From the NCBI GenBank assembly GCA_014800245.1, contig JAAVGM010000026.1, positions 41,676-105,675 of the forward strand: a stretch of 64,000 nucleotides of DNA, written 5' to 3'. The position numbers were made by a program, and so were the translations under genes. This document shows, piece by piece, positions 7,918 through 17,999 of the stretch. The notes beneath the pieces were generated by a model, which saw nothing but the letters and a program-made list of their open reading frames with translations, did not search any database and was not told the DNA's origin. The DNA is from Bacteroidales bacterium (lineage in GTDB: Bacteria; Bacteroidota; Bacteroidia; Bacteroidales; Muribaculaceae). Position 1 is the first letter of the stretch; each line of letters opens with the position of its first letter.

Positions 7918-10752
7918 TTACGCTTTCAATTCCTCTATAAGAAATTTCGTGGTTGGCGTGTCAATCTTAACAATTTCTTCGGGAGTTCCTTGCGCCATGA
8001 TCTTACCGCCATCGCGACCGCCGCCCGGACCAAGATCGATGATATAATCCGCGCATTTTATAACATCGAGATTATGTTCGATCACCACGACCGTGTTCCC
8101 CTTATCCACGAGCTTATTGATCACACCAAGCAAAACGCGTATATCTTCGAAATGAAGCCCTGTGGTCGGTTCGTCAAGGAGGAATAATGTTTTGCCTGTA
8201 TCTTTCTTAGCAAGCTCTGTTGCAAGCTTTACACGCTGATTTTCTCCGCCGCTCAATGTGCTTGACGGCTGGCCGAGCTTTATGTATCCTAATCCGATCT
8301 CTTGAAGCACCTTGATTTTCTTTAAAATAACAGGTACATTCTCAAAAAACTCAACAGCTTGATTTACGGTCATTTCCAAAACATCAGAAATGGATTTCCC
8401 TTTATAACGAACTTCCAAAGTCTCACGATTATAGCGTTTTCCATGACATTCCTCGCAAGGGACAAGCACATCAGGAAGGAAATTCATTTCAATAGTCTTA
8501 TAACCATTCCCTTTGCACGTTTCGCATCTCCCTCCGGCAACATTAAAGGAGAATCTACCGGGCTTATAACCTCTTAGTTTTGAGTCAGGAAGTTCTACAA
8601 ACAGTTTTCTTATATCTGCAAATACACCTGTATATGTTGCAGGGTTTGAACGTGGAGACCGCCCCAAAGGCGACTGATCCACAGTGACAACCTTGTCAAT
8701 ATTCTCCAGGCCGAGAGCCTTTTTAAATGGGAGCGGCTCTTGGATGGATCGATAAAACTTTTTGCTAAGCAGCGGTTGAAGAGTTCCATTTATCAATGAA
8801 GATTTCCCGCTGCCGCTGACTCCGGTGACACACACGAAACGCCCTAAAGGGATCTTAAGATCGACATTCTTCAGATTATGACCGGTTGCGCCTTTAATCT
8901 CCAAATATTTGCCATTCCCTTTTCGTCTTTGCTCCGGGATTGCGATCTCCTTGGTTCCGTTAAGGTAATCAGCCGTAAGCGTATGCGTTTTCAACATCTC
9001 CTGAGGAGTGCCTTGGAACATCACCTCTCCCCCTTTTCTTCCTGCCCCGGGACCTATGTCTATCACATAATCCGCCTCCTTCATTATATCTTTATCATGC
9101 TCCACAACAATGATTGAGTTTCCGTTGTCGCGGAGCTGCTTAAGACTATCTATCAGACGCACATTATCTCTCTGATGAAGACCAATTGAAGGTTCATCAA
9201 GAATATAGAGCACATTCACGAGTTGCGAACCGATCTGGGTTGCGAGTCGGATACGCTGGCTTTCACCGCCGCTTAATGACGCACTGCTTCGATTAAGAGA
9301 GAGATAGTCTAATCCCACATCAAGTAAAAATTTCAATCTGCTGCGAATCTCCTTCATGATCTCTTCTGCCACAGGACGTTTTGCAGGATCCAACCTGTCT
9401 TCAAGATTTTGACACCATTCATAGAGCTCAGCAATATCCATCTTTGCCACTTCGGCAATATTTTTCCCATCTATAAAGTAATGCAGAGAAATATTGTTAA
9501 GTCGATCTCCATGGCATTCAGGACAAACAGCCACAGAATAGAACTGATTGCTCCATTTATTAGCTTCCGCACCTGCTTCCTCATCCTGCTGCATCTCTAT
9601 ATACTTCACGAGTCCGTCGTAGGAAGAAGCATAATTACTGGTGGATAAAGTACTATTATTAATCACCAATTTTGCATCCGTACCATTGAGAATATCATTG
9701 ATGGCAGCCTCCGGCAACTTAGATATCGGTGTCTTCAGGTCACAATTATAAAGTTTGCAGATTGCATCAATCTGCCAGAATAGCATAGAGTTCTTATATT
9801 TGCCGATTGCAGTTATAGCTCCTTCATAAATCGACTTTTTCCTGTCGGGAATAAGTTTGTCGATATCCACAATATTTACATAACCTAACCCCTTACATTT
9901 CGGGCAAGCACCCTGAGGAGAGTTGAAAGAAAAATTATGAGGGGCGGGTTCAGGATACGAAATACCATTCTCAGCATCCATAAGAAGCTGACTATAATGC
10001 TTCACTTCATCAGTCTCCATGTCAAGCACCATCATTTGCCGATCGCCTTGTTTCAGAGCTGCCTCAACCGTGGAACGAAGACGCTGCACATCATTCTTGT
10101 CAGGCCTCATACGGTCGATCACGAGCTCTACACTATGATTCTGATATCTATTGAGCTTCATGCCCGGAGTCATCTCCTCAAGCTTTCCATCAACTCTGAC
10201 ATATATGAAACCTTTCTTTCTTAAATTTTCAAAAAGTTCCTTATAATGACCTTTCCTATTCTTTACCAATGGAGCAAGCACATAAATCTTCCTTCCGTCA
10301 TATTCATTGAGAAGGAGTTCTATAATCTTATCCTTGCTATACTTAATCATAGGCTTACCACTGACATAGCTTCTCGCCTCTCCCATCCTTGCAAAAAGCA
10401 GACGGAAGAAGTCGTAGATCTCAGTGGTGGTGCCGATTGTGCTTCGAGGATTCTTATTTACAGTCTTCTGCTCTATGCTTATCACCGGGCTTAACCCTGT
10501 GATTTTATCCACATCGGGTCGCTCAAGCGATCCTAACATATTGCGTGCATAAGCAGAGAAGGTTTCTATATAACGCCTTTGACCCTCTGCGAAAATTGTA
10601 TCGAATGCAAGCGATGATTTTCCACACCCACTCAATCCCGTGATAACGCTTAAGGCATTATGAGGGATTGTTACATCAATATTTTTCAAATTATGCACCC
10701 GAGCTCCATATACATCAACAGAATCGGATGCCTTTATTATCTCGTTTGTCAT
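7918..10752 (-). CDS. uvrA: Excinuclease ABC subunit A
   Basis: About 944 residues from the start at 10752 (MTNEIIKASD). It recognises bulky DNA lesions and loads UvrB in nucleotide excision repair. Two ABC ATPase halves: Walker A GLSGCGKSS near residue 35 and GVSGSGKSS near residue 630, signatures LSGGESQR and LSGGENQR, and two Cys4 zinc modules (CPKC...CPEC and CETC...CEEC). A start 39 bases further upstream would overlap the preceding gene, whose stop is at 10760, so I prefer 10752, which leaves 7 bases between genes. Terminator at 7832-7862. Confidence 0.98.
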   Translation of the reverse strand: MTNEIIKASDSVDVYGARVHNLKNIDVTIPHNALSVITGLSGCGKSSLAFDTIFAEGQRRYIETFSAYARNMLGSLERPDVDKITGLSPVISIEQKTVNKNPRSTIGTTTEIYDFFRLLFARMGEARSYVSGKPMIKYSKDKIIELLLNEYDGRKIYVLAPLVKNRKGHYKELFENLRKKGFIYVRVDGKLEEMTPGMKLNRYQNHSVELVIDRMRPDKNDVQRLRSTVEAALKQGDRQMMVLDMETDEVKHYSQLLMDAENGISYPEPAPHNFSFNSPQGACPKCKGLGYVNIVDIDKLIPDRKKSIYEGAITAIGKYKNSMLFWQIDAICKLYNCDLKTPISKLPEAAINDILNGTDAKLVINNSTLSTSNYASSYDGLVKYIEMQQDEEAGAEANKWSNQFYSVAVCPECHGDRLNNISLHYFIDGKNIAEVAKMDIAELYEWCQNLEDRLDPAKRPVAEEIMKEIRSRLKFLLDVGLDYLSLNRSSASLSGGESQRIRLATQIGSQLVNVLYILDEPSIGLHQRDNVRLIDSLKQLRDNGNSIIVVEHDKDIMKEADYVIDIGPGAGRKGGEVMFQGTPQEMLKTHTLTADYLNGTKEIAIPEQRRKGNGKYLEIKGATGHNLKNVDLKIPLGRFVCVTGVSGSGKSSLINGTLQPLLSKKFYRSIQEPLPFKKALGLENIDKVVTVDQSPLGRSPRSNPATYTGVFADIRKLFVELPDSKLRGYKPGRFSFNVAGGRCETCKGNGYKTIEMNFLPDVLVPCEECHGKRYNRETLEVRYKGKSISDVLEMTVNQAVEFFENVPVILKKIKVLQEIGLGYIKLGQPSSTLSGGENQRVKLATELAKKDTGKTLFLLDEPTTGLHFEDIRVLLGVINKLVDKGNTVVVIEHNLDVIKCADYIIDLGPGGGRDGGKIMAQGTPEEIVKIDTPTTKFLIEELKA

Positions 10753-10759
10753 TTTAACA

Positions 10760-12118
10760 CTATTCTTGCGCACCTCCCGTGCTTTCTCCATACTTCTTGT
10801 AGTTCAGGATATTTATATCGCCGCTTCTTTTATACTTTTTCCCATCCGCTCCTGTGGCTTGTATCACATAATAATACACACCGGGATTCACGGTTTTTCC
10901 ACGATATTTACCATCCCAGCCGGAGGAAGGATCGTCAAATTCAAACATCCGGTTTCCTTTGCTGTCAAAAATCCAGCATTTGAATTCGATAAGCGAACGA
11001 TATCCCACTTTCCAAACATCATTAACACCGTCATTGTTCGGTGAGAAGGCATTGGGTATCCTAAGGTCAGAGGCTCCAATCATAATAGTGTAGGTATCCC
11101 CTATTGATTCGCATGAGCCATCGGCATTGCTGCCGATAAATCGCATATAATATCTCCCCTCTTCAGTGAATGTATATGATACATCCTGTTCGTTAAAGCG
11201 GTAGAGGATATAATCAAACTCAGGATCTGAAGCCATCTGCCATTCAGTATGGAGCACACCATCAGTGACGTATCCATAAAAAGTTATATCAGCCGGTGCC
11301 GAACCGCCTAATCCTTCAGTTTCGACCTTTATCACATTCGAACCCTCTTCATTCTCAGATATATTGGTCTGTTCGGCCTTACTGTTCACAGCAACCGCCG
11401 TGGGTGGAAATATTCCGGACTCTATCTCCTCATATTCACTCCATTCTTTAAGGAATCTGTCGCCGGATACCTTGACTTGAGTGTTGCAATAGAAAGGAGG
11501 AGTTAAGGTAGTGGTTGAAGAGATTGATGCCAAATCCTTATCTATCTCTACCATATTGAACACCTCATTCTCCTCATCCCATTCAAGGGTGGAGTATTTT
11601 AGAGAAATATCACGGCTCAAAACTCGCTGGCGTCCGTCAATCGTAAAATATACAATATCCTTTCCATTCCCATCTATATGCAGTTTCGTGCTTTCACATT
11701 CTTGTTCTTCAGCTAATTCCACATTCCGGAGGGAGAGCTGATAAGAAGAATAATCTACAAGCCAGAAGCAAAAATTAGATGCTCCGTCATTGATTATATA
11801 TCCCATATTTCCTTCCGGATTATCAATAACAATGTTATTGCCATCAAGAGAAAATGCTATATTTTCAGCATATCCACCTCCCAGGTTGCTATATCTGCTT
11901 ACTTCAAATTTCGTGCCAGTTGCTCCCGAAATAACCATCTTATTAATCTCTCGGGCATTATTAGCCACAAAGATTAATTCAAGTCCGGTGTTTTTTTCAG
12001 CCGGAATCTCAATCACTCTCTTGGAGTTGCCATCAAAATCTACACTAATGGCAAAAGAAGAGAATGCAGGAAATATTGCAAATGATATGAGTAAGGGAAA
12101 AAGCTTTTTATGATCCAT
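10760..12118 (-). CDS. Surface or secreted protein with T9SS type-B (gliding-motility) C-terminal domain
   Basis: 452 residues. Signal peptide (MDHKKLFPLLISFAIFPAFSSFA); a beta-rich, largely unrecognised middle; an Ig-like / PKD-like stretch (residues about 270-345); and a gliding-motility-associated C-terminal domain from about residue 350 (LRIPNAFSPNNDGVNDVWKVG, SGWDGKYRGKTVNPGVYYYVIQA). In Bacteroidetes this domain directs secretion through the type IX system and anchoring at the surface. About ten extra hydrophilic residues (YGESTGGAQE) follow the usual domain end. It lies 7 bases before uvrA on the same strand and may be co-transcribed with it. Function of the passenger is unknown. Confidence 0.85.
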   Translation of the reverse strand: MDHKKLFPLLISFAIFPAFSSFAISVDFDGNSKRVIEIPAEKNTGLELIFVANNAREINKMVISGATGTKFEVSRYSNLGGGYAENIAFSLDGNNIVIDNPEGNMGYIINDGASNFCFWLVDYSSYQLSLRNVELAEEQECESTKLHIDGNGKDIVYFTIDGRQRVLSRDISLKYSTLEWDEENEVFNMVEIDKDLASISSTTTLTPPFYCNTQVKVSGDRFLKEWSEYEEIESGIFPPTAVAVNSKAEQTNISENEEGSNVIKVETEGLGGSAPADITFYGYVTDGVLHTEWQMASDPEFDYILYRFNEQDVSYTFTEEGRYYMRFIGSNADGSCESIGDTYTIMIGASDLRIPNAFSPNNDGVNDVWKVGYRSLIEFKCWIFDSKGNRMFEFDDPSSGWDGKYRGKTVNPGVYYYVIQATGADGKKYKRSGDINILNYKKYGESTGGAQE

Positions 12119-12202
12119 TACGAATAGTATTTCTTTAATAAACGTTTTCCTCCCTTTCTTATTTTAATAAGGTCTTTTTATCCTGTTAGAAATTTGCCTC
12201 CA

Positions 12203-13618
12203 TTATAAAGTTTTTCCGGATTTCGAGGGCCAAGGGAATGATGAAGGATTCACTGTGAGATGAATATTCTTTTTGCCTAATCTTACTTCCATATATTGGA
12301 TAAGTTTATTCCGTTCAGAGGCTGTGAGTCCTGAGGGGGAATTCACAAATATCATATTCACCGTATCAGATGCAGAAGTCTCAACCGAGGCAGCAACAAT
12401 CTGAGAAAGTGCAATATCTTTTATTGATGGGAAAAGCACTTTTATTTCAGGCGATACGCTGACACTCTCCTTCGAATATTGATTATGCACAGCCAAAAGC
12501 ATCCGCAATGAATCAATCACACTTTGCTTATTGGCTATCTCATTCTGCATCAATTCGTAAAATTTATCATTTGATTTGTAGTCGTCTCCTGAATTTGAAT
12601 TGCTCGTCACAGAGAACCCCTGCCGGATATTCAATGTGGTTCCGCTGAGCCCTACTGAATCAAGTTTATTCATCATTGCCAATTGCAATGAATCCTTTGG
12701 AAGAGCCTCTCCTATCAGCGTCACATCTATTATTCTTTTCCCTCTTTCAAATGTCTCTTTGTGGTTTAATACCTGAGTGTTAGGGAAAACCATCTCATTC
12801 TCCACAAAATATTGCGCTTTGTCAAGAAAAATATTCTTTTGGAGCATGATGACCGTGAGATATGTGCTCACACAAATTGTGGCTCCTACCACACTATATA
12901 CTATATACTTCACCCTCTTCGCTCTGCCTGCATTCTGATACACAACGCATTTAAATCGGAACATTTTGACTCCAAGCCAGGTTGCTACCAGGATAAACAC
13001 CATGTTTGTGAAGAAAAGATAGAGCGCGCCAAAAAAGAAGTGCATCTGCCAAGTTGCCAACCCATAGCCTGCCGTGCACAGCGGAGGCATAAGAGAAGTG
13101 GCGATTGCAACGCCGGGTAGCACTTGCCCCTTATTCTTAGCGGCAATGCTCAATATCCCAGCCGCACCGCCAAAGAGTGCCACAAACACATCATATATCG
13201 AGGGAGAGGTACGGGCAAGCAACTGACTTGCTCCTTCATATTGCGGCGAGATAAGGAAATATAGAGCAGAAGTTAGAAGCGAACCTAACACGGCGGCTAT
13301 AATATTTTTTAATCCACGTTTCAATAACTCATAATCTTGAATACCTATTCCCAGACCCATGCCGATGATTGGTCCCATAAGAGGAGAAATAAGCATCGCG
13401 CCAATGATAACGGGGATACTATCCGTATTCAAACCGAGAGAGGCAATGAAAATTGCAAAAATCAAAGTAAGCAACTGGCTCCCCTTGAACGACACACCCG
13501 AACGAATAGAAGCTTCCACTTCAGCTTGACTCTCAAGATCCTCAGAGATGTTAAAATAAGAAAGGAGCTCAGATATAAAACTGCGCCAACGATCCTTTAT
13601 ATTGACTTTTGAATCCAT
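12203..13618 (-). CDS. DUF389 family membrane protein
   Basis: 471 residues. After a cytosolic N-terminus with a possible coiled region, a DUF389 hydrophobic core of about six to seven membrane segments runs from residue 50 to 260 (VIIGAMLISPLMGPIIGMGLGIG, SLMPPLCTAGYGLA). A long hydrophilic C-terminal part (residues about 265-471) follows. The family is widespread and its function is not established. The N-terminal MDSKVNIKDRW start fits. It is followed by the T9SS-type protein on the same strand after about 85 bases. No other function is claimed. Confidence 0.88.
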   Translation of the reverse strand: MDSKVNIKDRWRSFISELLSYFNISEDLESQAEVEASIRSGVSFKGSQLLTLIFAIFIASLGLNTDSIPVIIGAMLISPLMGPIIGMGLGIGIQDYELLKRGLKNIIAAVLGSLLTSALYFLISPQYEGASQLLARTSPSIYDVFVALFGGAAGILSIAAKNKGQVLPGVAIATSLMPPLCTAGYGLATWQMHFFFGALYLFFTNMVFILVATWLGVKMFRFKCVVYQNAGRAKRVKYIVYSVVGATICVSTYLTVIMLQKNIFLDKAQYFVENEMVFPNTQVLNHKETFERGKRIIDVTLIGEALPKDSLQLAMMNKLDSVGLSGTTLNIRQGFSVTSNSNSGDDYKSNDKFYELMQNEIANKQSVIDSLRMLLAVHNQYSKESVSVSPEIKVLFPSIKDIALSQIVAASVETSASDTVNMIFVNSPSGLTASERNKLIQYMEVRLGKKNIHLTVNPSSFPWPSKSGKTL

Positions 13619-13809
13619 ATTGCTTATATTTTAGAAGATTTATCAAAAAAGAAGTAGCTGTTCATTAATTATTCGTAGCTACTTAATGTTTACCTAAGGT
13701 GTAATTTAGGGATTATACTTTATTAACAATTTACAATAAAAATTTATCAAAATATCAAAATAATCAATTTTAAAGATGAATATGTTAATATTATGTCATA
13801 AATTTTAGC

Positions 13810-13817
13810 TATATTTG
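13810..13817 (+). promoter_or_regulatory. -7 promoter box upstream of dapA
   Basis: TATATTTG matches TAnnTTTG, 66 bases before the dapA ATG. The -33 region has only a weak TGTT-like sequence, so this is a partial promoter match. Confidence 0.45.
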
Positions 13818-13882
13818 CAAAGAAACTAATTAGGCGGTCGAAGAAAACGACGGCTAAAATGAAGTTATTATAAATACGATTT

Positions 13883-14770
13883 ATGAATTCTTTTAATCTC
13901 AGAGGCCTTGGAGTTGCGCTAATTACCCCCTTCAAGAGCGACAAAAGCATTGATTTTGATGCTTTAGATACACTTATAGAAAGATTGATCGAGGCTAAGA
14001 CAGACTATATTGTTGTTTTAGGCACAACCGGTGAAACCCCTGCTCTTTTCCCCGAGGAAAAGAAAGAGATACGTGAATTTATAAAAAAGAAAACTGCCGG
14101 AAGAATCCCTTTGATAATTGGAATCGGAGGGAATAGCACTATGGGGGTTGTAAAGGAATTGGAGGAGACTGATCTTTCCGGATTCTCTGCTGTTCTTTCA
14201 GTGGTGCCTTTCTATAACAAGCCATCCCAAGAAGGGATTTTCCAACACTACAAAGCTGTTGCTGATGCGTCGCCCCTTCCGGTGGTGCTTTACAACGTGC
14301 CGGGAAGAACAGGAGTGAATATGACTGCTGCCACTACATTACGCATAGCAGAGGCTTGTCCGAATGTTATCGGAATAAAGGAGGCATCCGGAAATTTCTC
14401 GCAAATTCAGGAGATTATCAAGAATAAGAAGAAAGATTTCGTTGTGATTTCAGGCGATGACTCCATCACCTATCCCTTGATAGCTCTTGGTGCGGAAGGT
14501 GTAATCTCTGTAATTGGGAATGCTTATCCAAAGGAATTTGGAGAGATGGTCCGTCTTTGCCTTGAGGATAAATATGAGGAGGCTCTTCCTAAACATTTGC
14601 AGTTTACCGAGCTTTTCAATCTTCTATTCGTTGATGGTAATCCGGCCGGAGTGAAATGCACCCTGAATGCAATGGGACTGATAGAGAATGAACTCCGTCT
14701 CCCACTTGTTCCGACCCGTGTTTCAACCAACGAGGAAATTCATAAGATCACAGCCAAAATCACAGAATAA
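13883..14770 (+). CDS. dapA: 4-hydroxy-tetrahydrodipicolinate synthase
   Basis: 295-residue TIM-barrel lyase that condenses pyruvate with aspartate semialdehyde, the first committed step to diaminopimelate and lysine. The Schiff-base Lys is in VIGIKEASGNF, the catalytic Tyr in VLYNVPGRTG, and the GTTGETPAL substrate loop is intact. Cytosolic homotetramer in the family. dnaG starts 26 bases downstream on the same strand, so co-transcription is likely. Confidence 0.97.
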   Translation: MNSFNLRGLGVALITPFKSDKSIDFDALDTLIERLIEAKTDYIVVLGTTGETPALFPEEKKEIREFIKKKTAGRIPLIIGIGGNSTMGVVKELEETDLSGFSAVLSVVPFYNKPSQEGIFQHYKAVADASPLPVVLYNVPGRTGVNMTAATTLRIAEACPNVIGIKEASGNFSQIQEIIKNKKKDFVVISGDDSITYPLIALGAEGVISVIGNAYPKEFGEMVRLCLEDKYEEALPKHLQFTELFNLLFVDGNPAGVKCTLNAMGLIENELRLPLVPTRVSTNEEIHKITAKITE

Positions 14771-14796
14771 TCTAATTTTTAAATCACATATTACTT

Positions 14797-17025
14797 ATGC
14801 CTCTGATTGACAGAGAAACCGTGCAACGAATCACCGATGCCGCCGATATTGTGGAGGTAGTCGGTGATTACGTTCATCTTGTAAGACGTGGTGCCAATTA
14901 TATGGGACTGTGTCCGTTTCACAACGAACGTACGCCATCTTTTTCAGTAAATAAGAGAAAAAATTTCTGCTATTGCTTCTCTTGCAAGCAGGGAGGGTCG
15001 CCTGTCAACTTCATTATGAAGAAAGAAGGTCTCTCCTATCATGAAGCTTTGCTACACCTTGCAAAGAAATATGGCATTGAAGTGAGGCAAAGAGAACTAA
15101 CACCCGAAGAAAAGTTAAGACAGACTGAACGAGAAGCTATGTTAGTGGCAAATGAATGGGCCATGCAGCAGATGATGGATAACCTTCACAACACAGAGGA
15201 AGGTCAGGCCATAGGTCTTTCCTATTTCTTTGGCCAGAGAGAGATAACTAAGGAAGCCTGCGATGCGTTCCGTCTTGGATATGCCATTGACAGGGGGAAT
15301 GCTTTGGTGTCGGAAGCTCAAAAAAAAGGATTTGATATAAATATCCTTAAGAAAGTCGGTCTTGTTGGTGAATCTCAGGAAGGGAGAATTTATGATAAAT
15401 ATAGAGGAAGAGTGATCTTCCCTATCCTTAATACATCCGGGAAAGTCATAGGCTTCGGCGGAAGAACTCTAAAGAACGACAAGGCCAAATATATAAATTC
15501 GCCTGAATCGGAAATATATAAGAAAGGCAATGAGCTTTACGGGATATATCAGGCTCGCAACACTATTACACGCGAGGATAAGTGTTACTTAGTGGAGGGA
15601 TATTTCGATGTGATAGGAATGTGGCAGTCGGGAATGAAGAATGTTGTCGCTTCTTCCGGAACGGCACTCACTGACGACCAGATAAATTTGATTCATCGCT
15701 TCACTGATAATATCACGCTTATCTATGATGGTGACGGTGCCGGTATCAAGGCGGCTTTTCGAGGGATGGATATGCTCCTTCATCATAAAATGAATGTGAA
15801 AGTGCTTCTTCTTCCTGATGGGGATGACCCGGACTCATTCGCAAGAAAACATACTCCGCAGGAGTTTGTGGAGTATGTTAAGGCAAACGAGACAGATGTG
15901 ATTACATTTAAGGCTCAGGTTCTTATGGCTAATAATGCCGGAGATACACAAAGTAGAATCAGTGCCATCCACGATATGGTGACAACCTTGGCCCACATTG
16001 AAGACCCTATTTCTCTTGATGAATACGTTAAGACCACGGTTCAAATAATGAGTGTCAGAGAGGAGCTTATCAGGGAGGAAGTGGCTAAGAAACGCAGGGA
16101 ACTTGTTGAAAATTGGCGTAAGCGCCCCTCTAATCTCCCTGAGCATAAACCGAATCCAATAGATCCGGGCTCAGCTTCTAATGCAATCGAGCCGACTGCC
16201 ACAACATCCTCGGAAGCGGGATCTTCGCGTAAAATGCCCGCTCCTTTATACCCTCTCGAAAAAAGGATATTGGAATTTGTGGTGAAGTATGGATATCTCC
16301 CGTTTTGCCCGGCCGATGAATATGAAGAAGAAATGAACGAATCAGATAATTCTTCTGCTGAAGATAGGAGCAATTGGCTGAACATTGTAGAGTTTATTTC
16401 AAGTGAACTTCATGAGGATTCGATAAATTTATCAGAACCAATCTTTTCCAAGATCATTGACCTTTTGATTGAGAGCAAGCCAATGTTCTTGAATGCAAAA
16501 AGCAAAAAAGAAGAGGATCTAAGAATTGAATGCGATCAATTAAGAAAGAAGGGATATGAGGAAATTGCGGCAAGAGATCTTTCCATGTCTGAAATAGAAA
16601 GAGAGGAGAAATTTCTTGAAAAGAAACTCGAGGATTTTCAAAAGGGAGAACTCTTTGATTTCGTAAAGAACTATCCTGCACGTCTTCTTTCAAGTTATGA
16701 AGATGACGATGTGAGGGAGACTGCTATTGAATTGGCTGTCGAACATCACCAGCTGAGTAATATCTATTTCAGGGATGGTAATGTGGTGGAAACGGAAGAG
16801 GATAAACTGGATATGCTGGTTCCACGAGCAGTTGACGAACTCAAAAGCGAAATTCTTAGCCTTCAATTAAAGGATCTTTATAAAAAGTTGCAGGAAACAG
16901 ATGATTCTGAGATGCAAGTAACAATTCTTAAGGAAATTAACGATAAAATCCACATCCGTGCTATTCTTGCCAAGAATCTTGGAGAGAGGATTATATCCCC
17001 CTTGAATGGGCGTAAAGACCTATAG
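14797..17025 (+). CDS. dnaG: DNA primase DnaG
   Basis: 742 residues. N-terminal CHC2 zinc finger (CPFHNERTPSF...FCYCFSCKQGG, residues about 39-65), catalytic core with Toprim motif YLVEGYFDVIGM and YDGDGAG, then a long helical C-terminal part (from about residue 430) that should bind DnaB helicase. The Asp/Glu metal ligands are all present. Makes RNA primers at the replication fork. The linker around residues 440-490 is rich in Pro, Ser and Thr. Same strand as dapA and the ABC genes. Confidence 0.97.
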   Translation: MPLIDRETVQRITDAADIVEVVGDYVHLVRRGANYMGLCPFHNERTPSFSVNKRKNFCYCFSCKQGGSPVNFIMKKEGLSYHEALLHLAKKYGIEVRQRELTPEEKLRQTEREAMLVANEWAMQQMMDNLHNTEEGQAIGLSYFFGQREITKEACDAFRLGYAIDRGNALVSEAQKKGFDINILKKVGLVGESQEGRIYDKYRGRVIFPILNTSGKVIGFGGRTLKNDKAKYINSPESEIYKKGNELYGIYQARNTITREDKCYLVEGYFDVIGMWQSGMKNVVASSGTALTDDQINLIHRFTDNITLIYDGDGAGIKAAFRGMDMLLHHKMNVKVLLLPDGDDPDSFARKHTPQEFVEYVKANETDVITFKAQVLMANNAGDTQSRISAIHDMVTTLAHIEDPISLDEYVKTTVQIMSVREELIREEVAKKRRELVENWRKRPSNLPEHKPNPIDPGSASNAIEPTATTSSEAGSSRKMPAPLYPLEKRILEFVVKYGYLPFCPADEYEEEMNESDNSSAEDRSNWLNIVEFISSELHEDSINLSEPIFSKIIDLLIESKPMFLNAKSKKEEDLRIECDQLRKKGYEEIAARDLSMSEIEREEKFLEKKLEDFQKGELFDFVKNYPARLLSSYEDDDVRETAIELAVEHHQLSNIYFRDGNVVETEEDKLDMLVPRAVDELKSEILSLQLKDLYKKLQETDDSEMQVTILKEINDKIHIRAILAKNLGERIISPLNGRKDL

Positions 17026-17066
17026 ATCTTTATGAGAAAAAATGATTTATAGCATAAGTTTATTTT

Positions 17067-17996
17067 ATGGAGAATATTTTGACAATCAGCAATCTGAATA
17101 AACGCTATGACAGTGTTGAGGCTCTTGTTGACGTAAACTTGAATGTAAAGAGCGGTGCAATCTTAGGACTTCTCGGACCGAATGGAGCTGGGAAGACCAC
17201 TCTGCTCCGTATCATCAATGGCATACTTTCTAAAGATTCCGGAGAAGTAAAAATCCTTGGAGAAGATACAAATTTGGAAACGGCCCGAAAAATAGGATAT
17301 ATGCCTGAAGAAAGAGGCCTGTATGATAATATGACAGTGGCAAATCAGATTATTTTCTTTGGCCAACTTAAAGGCGGAAACCCGGCTCGTCTGAGGGAGG
17401 TGATGAGAGAATATCTGAATCTATTTAACATCTCAGGCTTTGAGAATCGAAAGGTTAAAGAGTTGTCAAAAGGGAATCAGCAGAAAGTACAGATTATTGC
17501 CACTCTCGTACACGAACCTGACCTGGTGATCCTTGATGAGCCCTTCAGCGGATTTGACCCAATCAACGGCGCTTTACTTCAACAATTAATCGAAAGATTG
17601 CATCAGAAAGGCACTACAGTGATCCTCTCTTCTCATAATATGCATGCTGTGGAAGAGATGTGTGATTCAATCGCATTGATAAATCAGGGACGTCTTCTTC
17701 TTTCCGGCCAAATTTCAGATATAAAGGAGGAAAATAAGACTAATGAGATTCTCATCACTACCGAATTGCCTCTTGATAAGGATACTCTTGAATCAAGCGG
17801 GCTTATCCAATTTATTAAGGATGATGTCTGTCGAAATTCAAGGAAAGGATATGCATATCGATTGATGAAAGAAAATGGGATAAGCAATGCCAAACTTATC
17901 GCCGGCATAGCCGAACAATCAGATATACTTCATTTTGAGGAGGCACTCCCCTCTCTGAACGATATTTTTATTAAATACACCACACAAAAGCAGTAA
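17067..17996 (+). CDS. ABC transporter ATP-binding protein, NatA-like
   Basis: 309 residues. Walker A GPNGAGKTT, signature LSKGNQQKVQ, Walker B LVILDEPFSGFDP, H-loop SSHNMHAVEE. A C-terminal extension of about 90 residues matches the DUF4162-type tail of NatA-like exporters. Pairs with the permease that starts 3 bases after its stop. Substrate unknown; sodium export is the classic role of NatAB but cannot be inferred here. Confidence 0.93.
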   Translation: MENILTISNLNKRYDSVEALVDVNLNVKSGAILGLLGPNGAGKTTLLRIINGILSKDSGEVKILGEDTNLETARKIGYMPEERGLYDNMTVANQIIFFGQLKGGNPARLREVMREYLNLFNISGFENRKVKELSKGNQQKVQIIATLVHEPDLVILDEPFSGFDPINGALLQQLIERLHQKGTTVILSSHNMHAVEEMCDSIALINQGRLLLSGQISDIKEENKTNEILITTELPLDKDTLESSGLIQFIKDDVCRNSRKGYAYRLMKENGISNAKLIAGIAEQSDILHFEEALPSLNDIFIKYTTQKQ

Positions 17997-17999
17997 TCC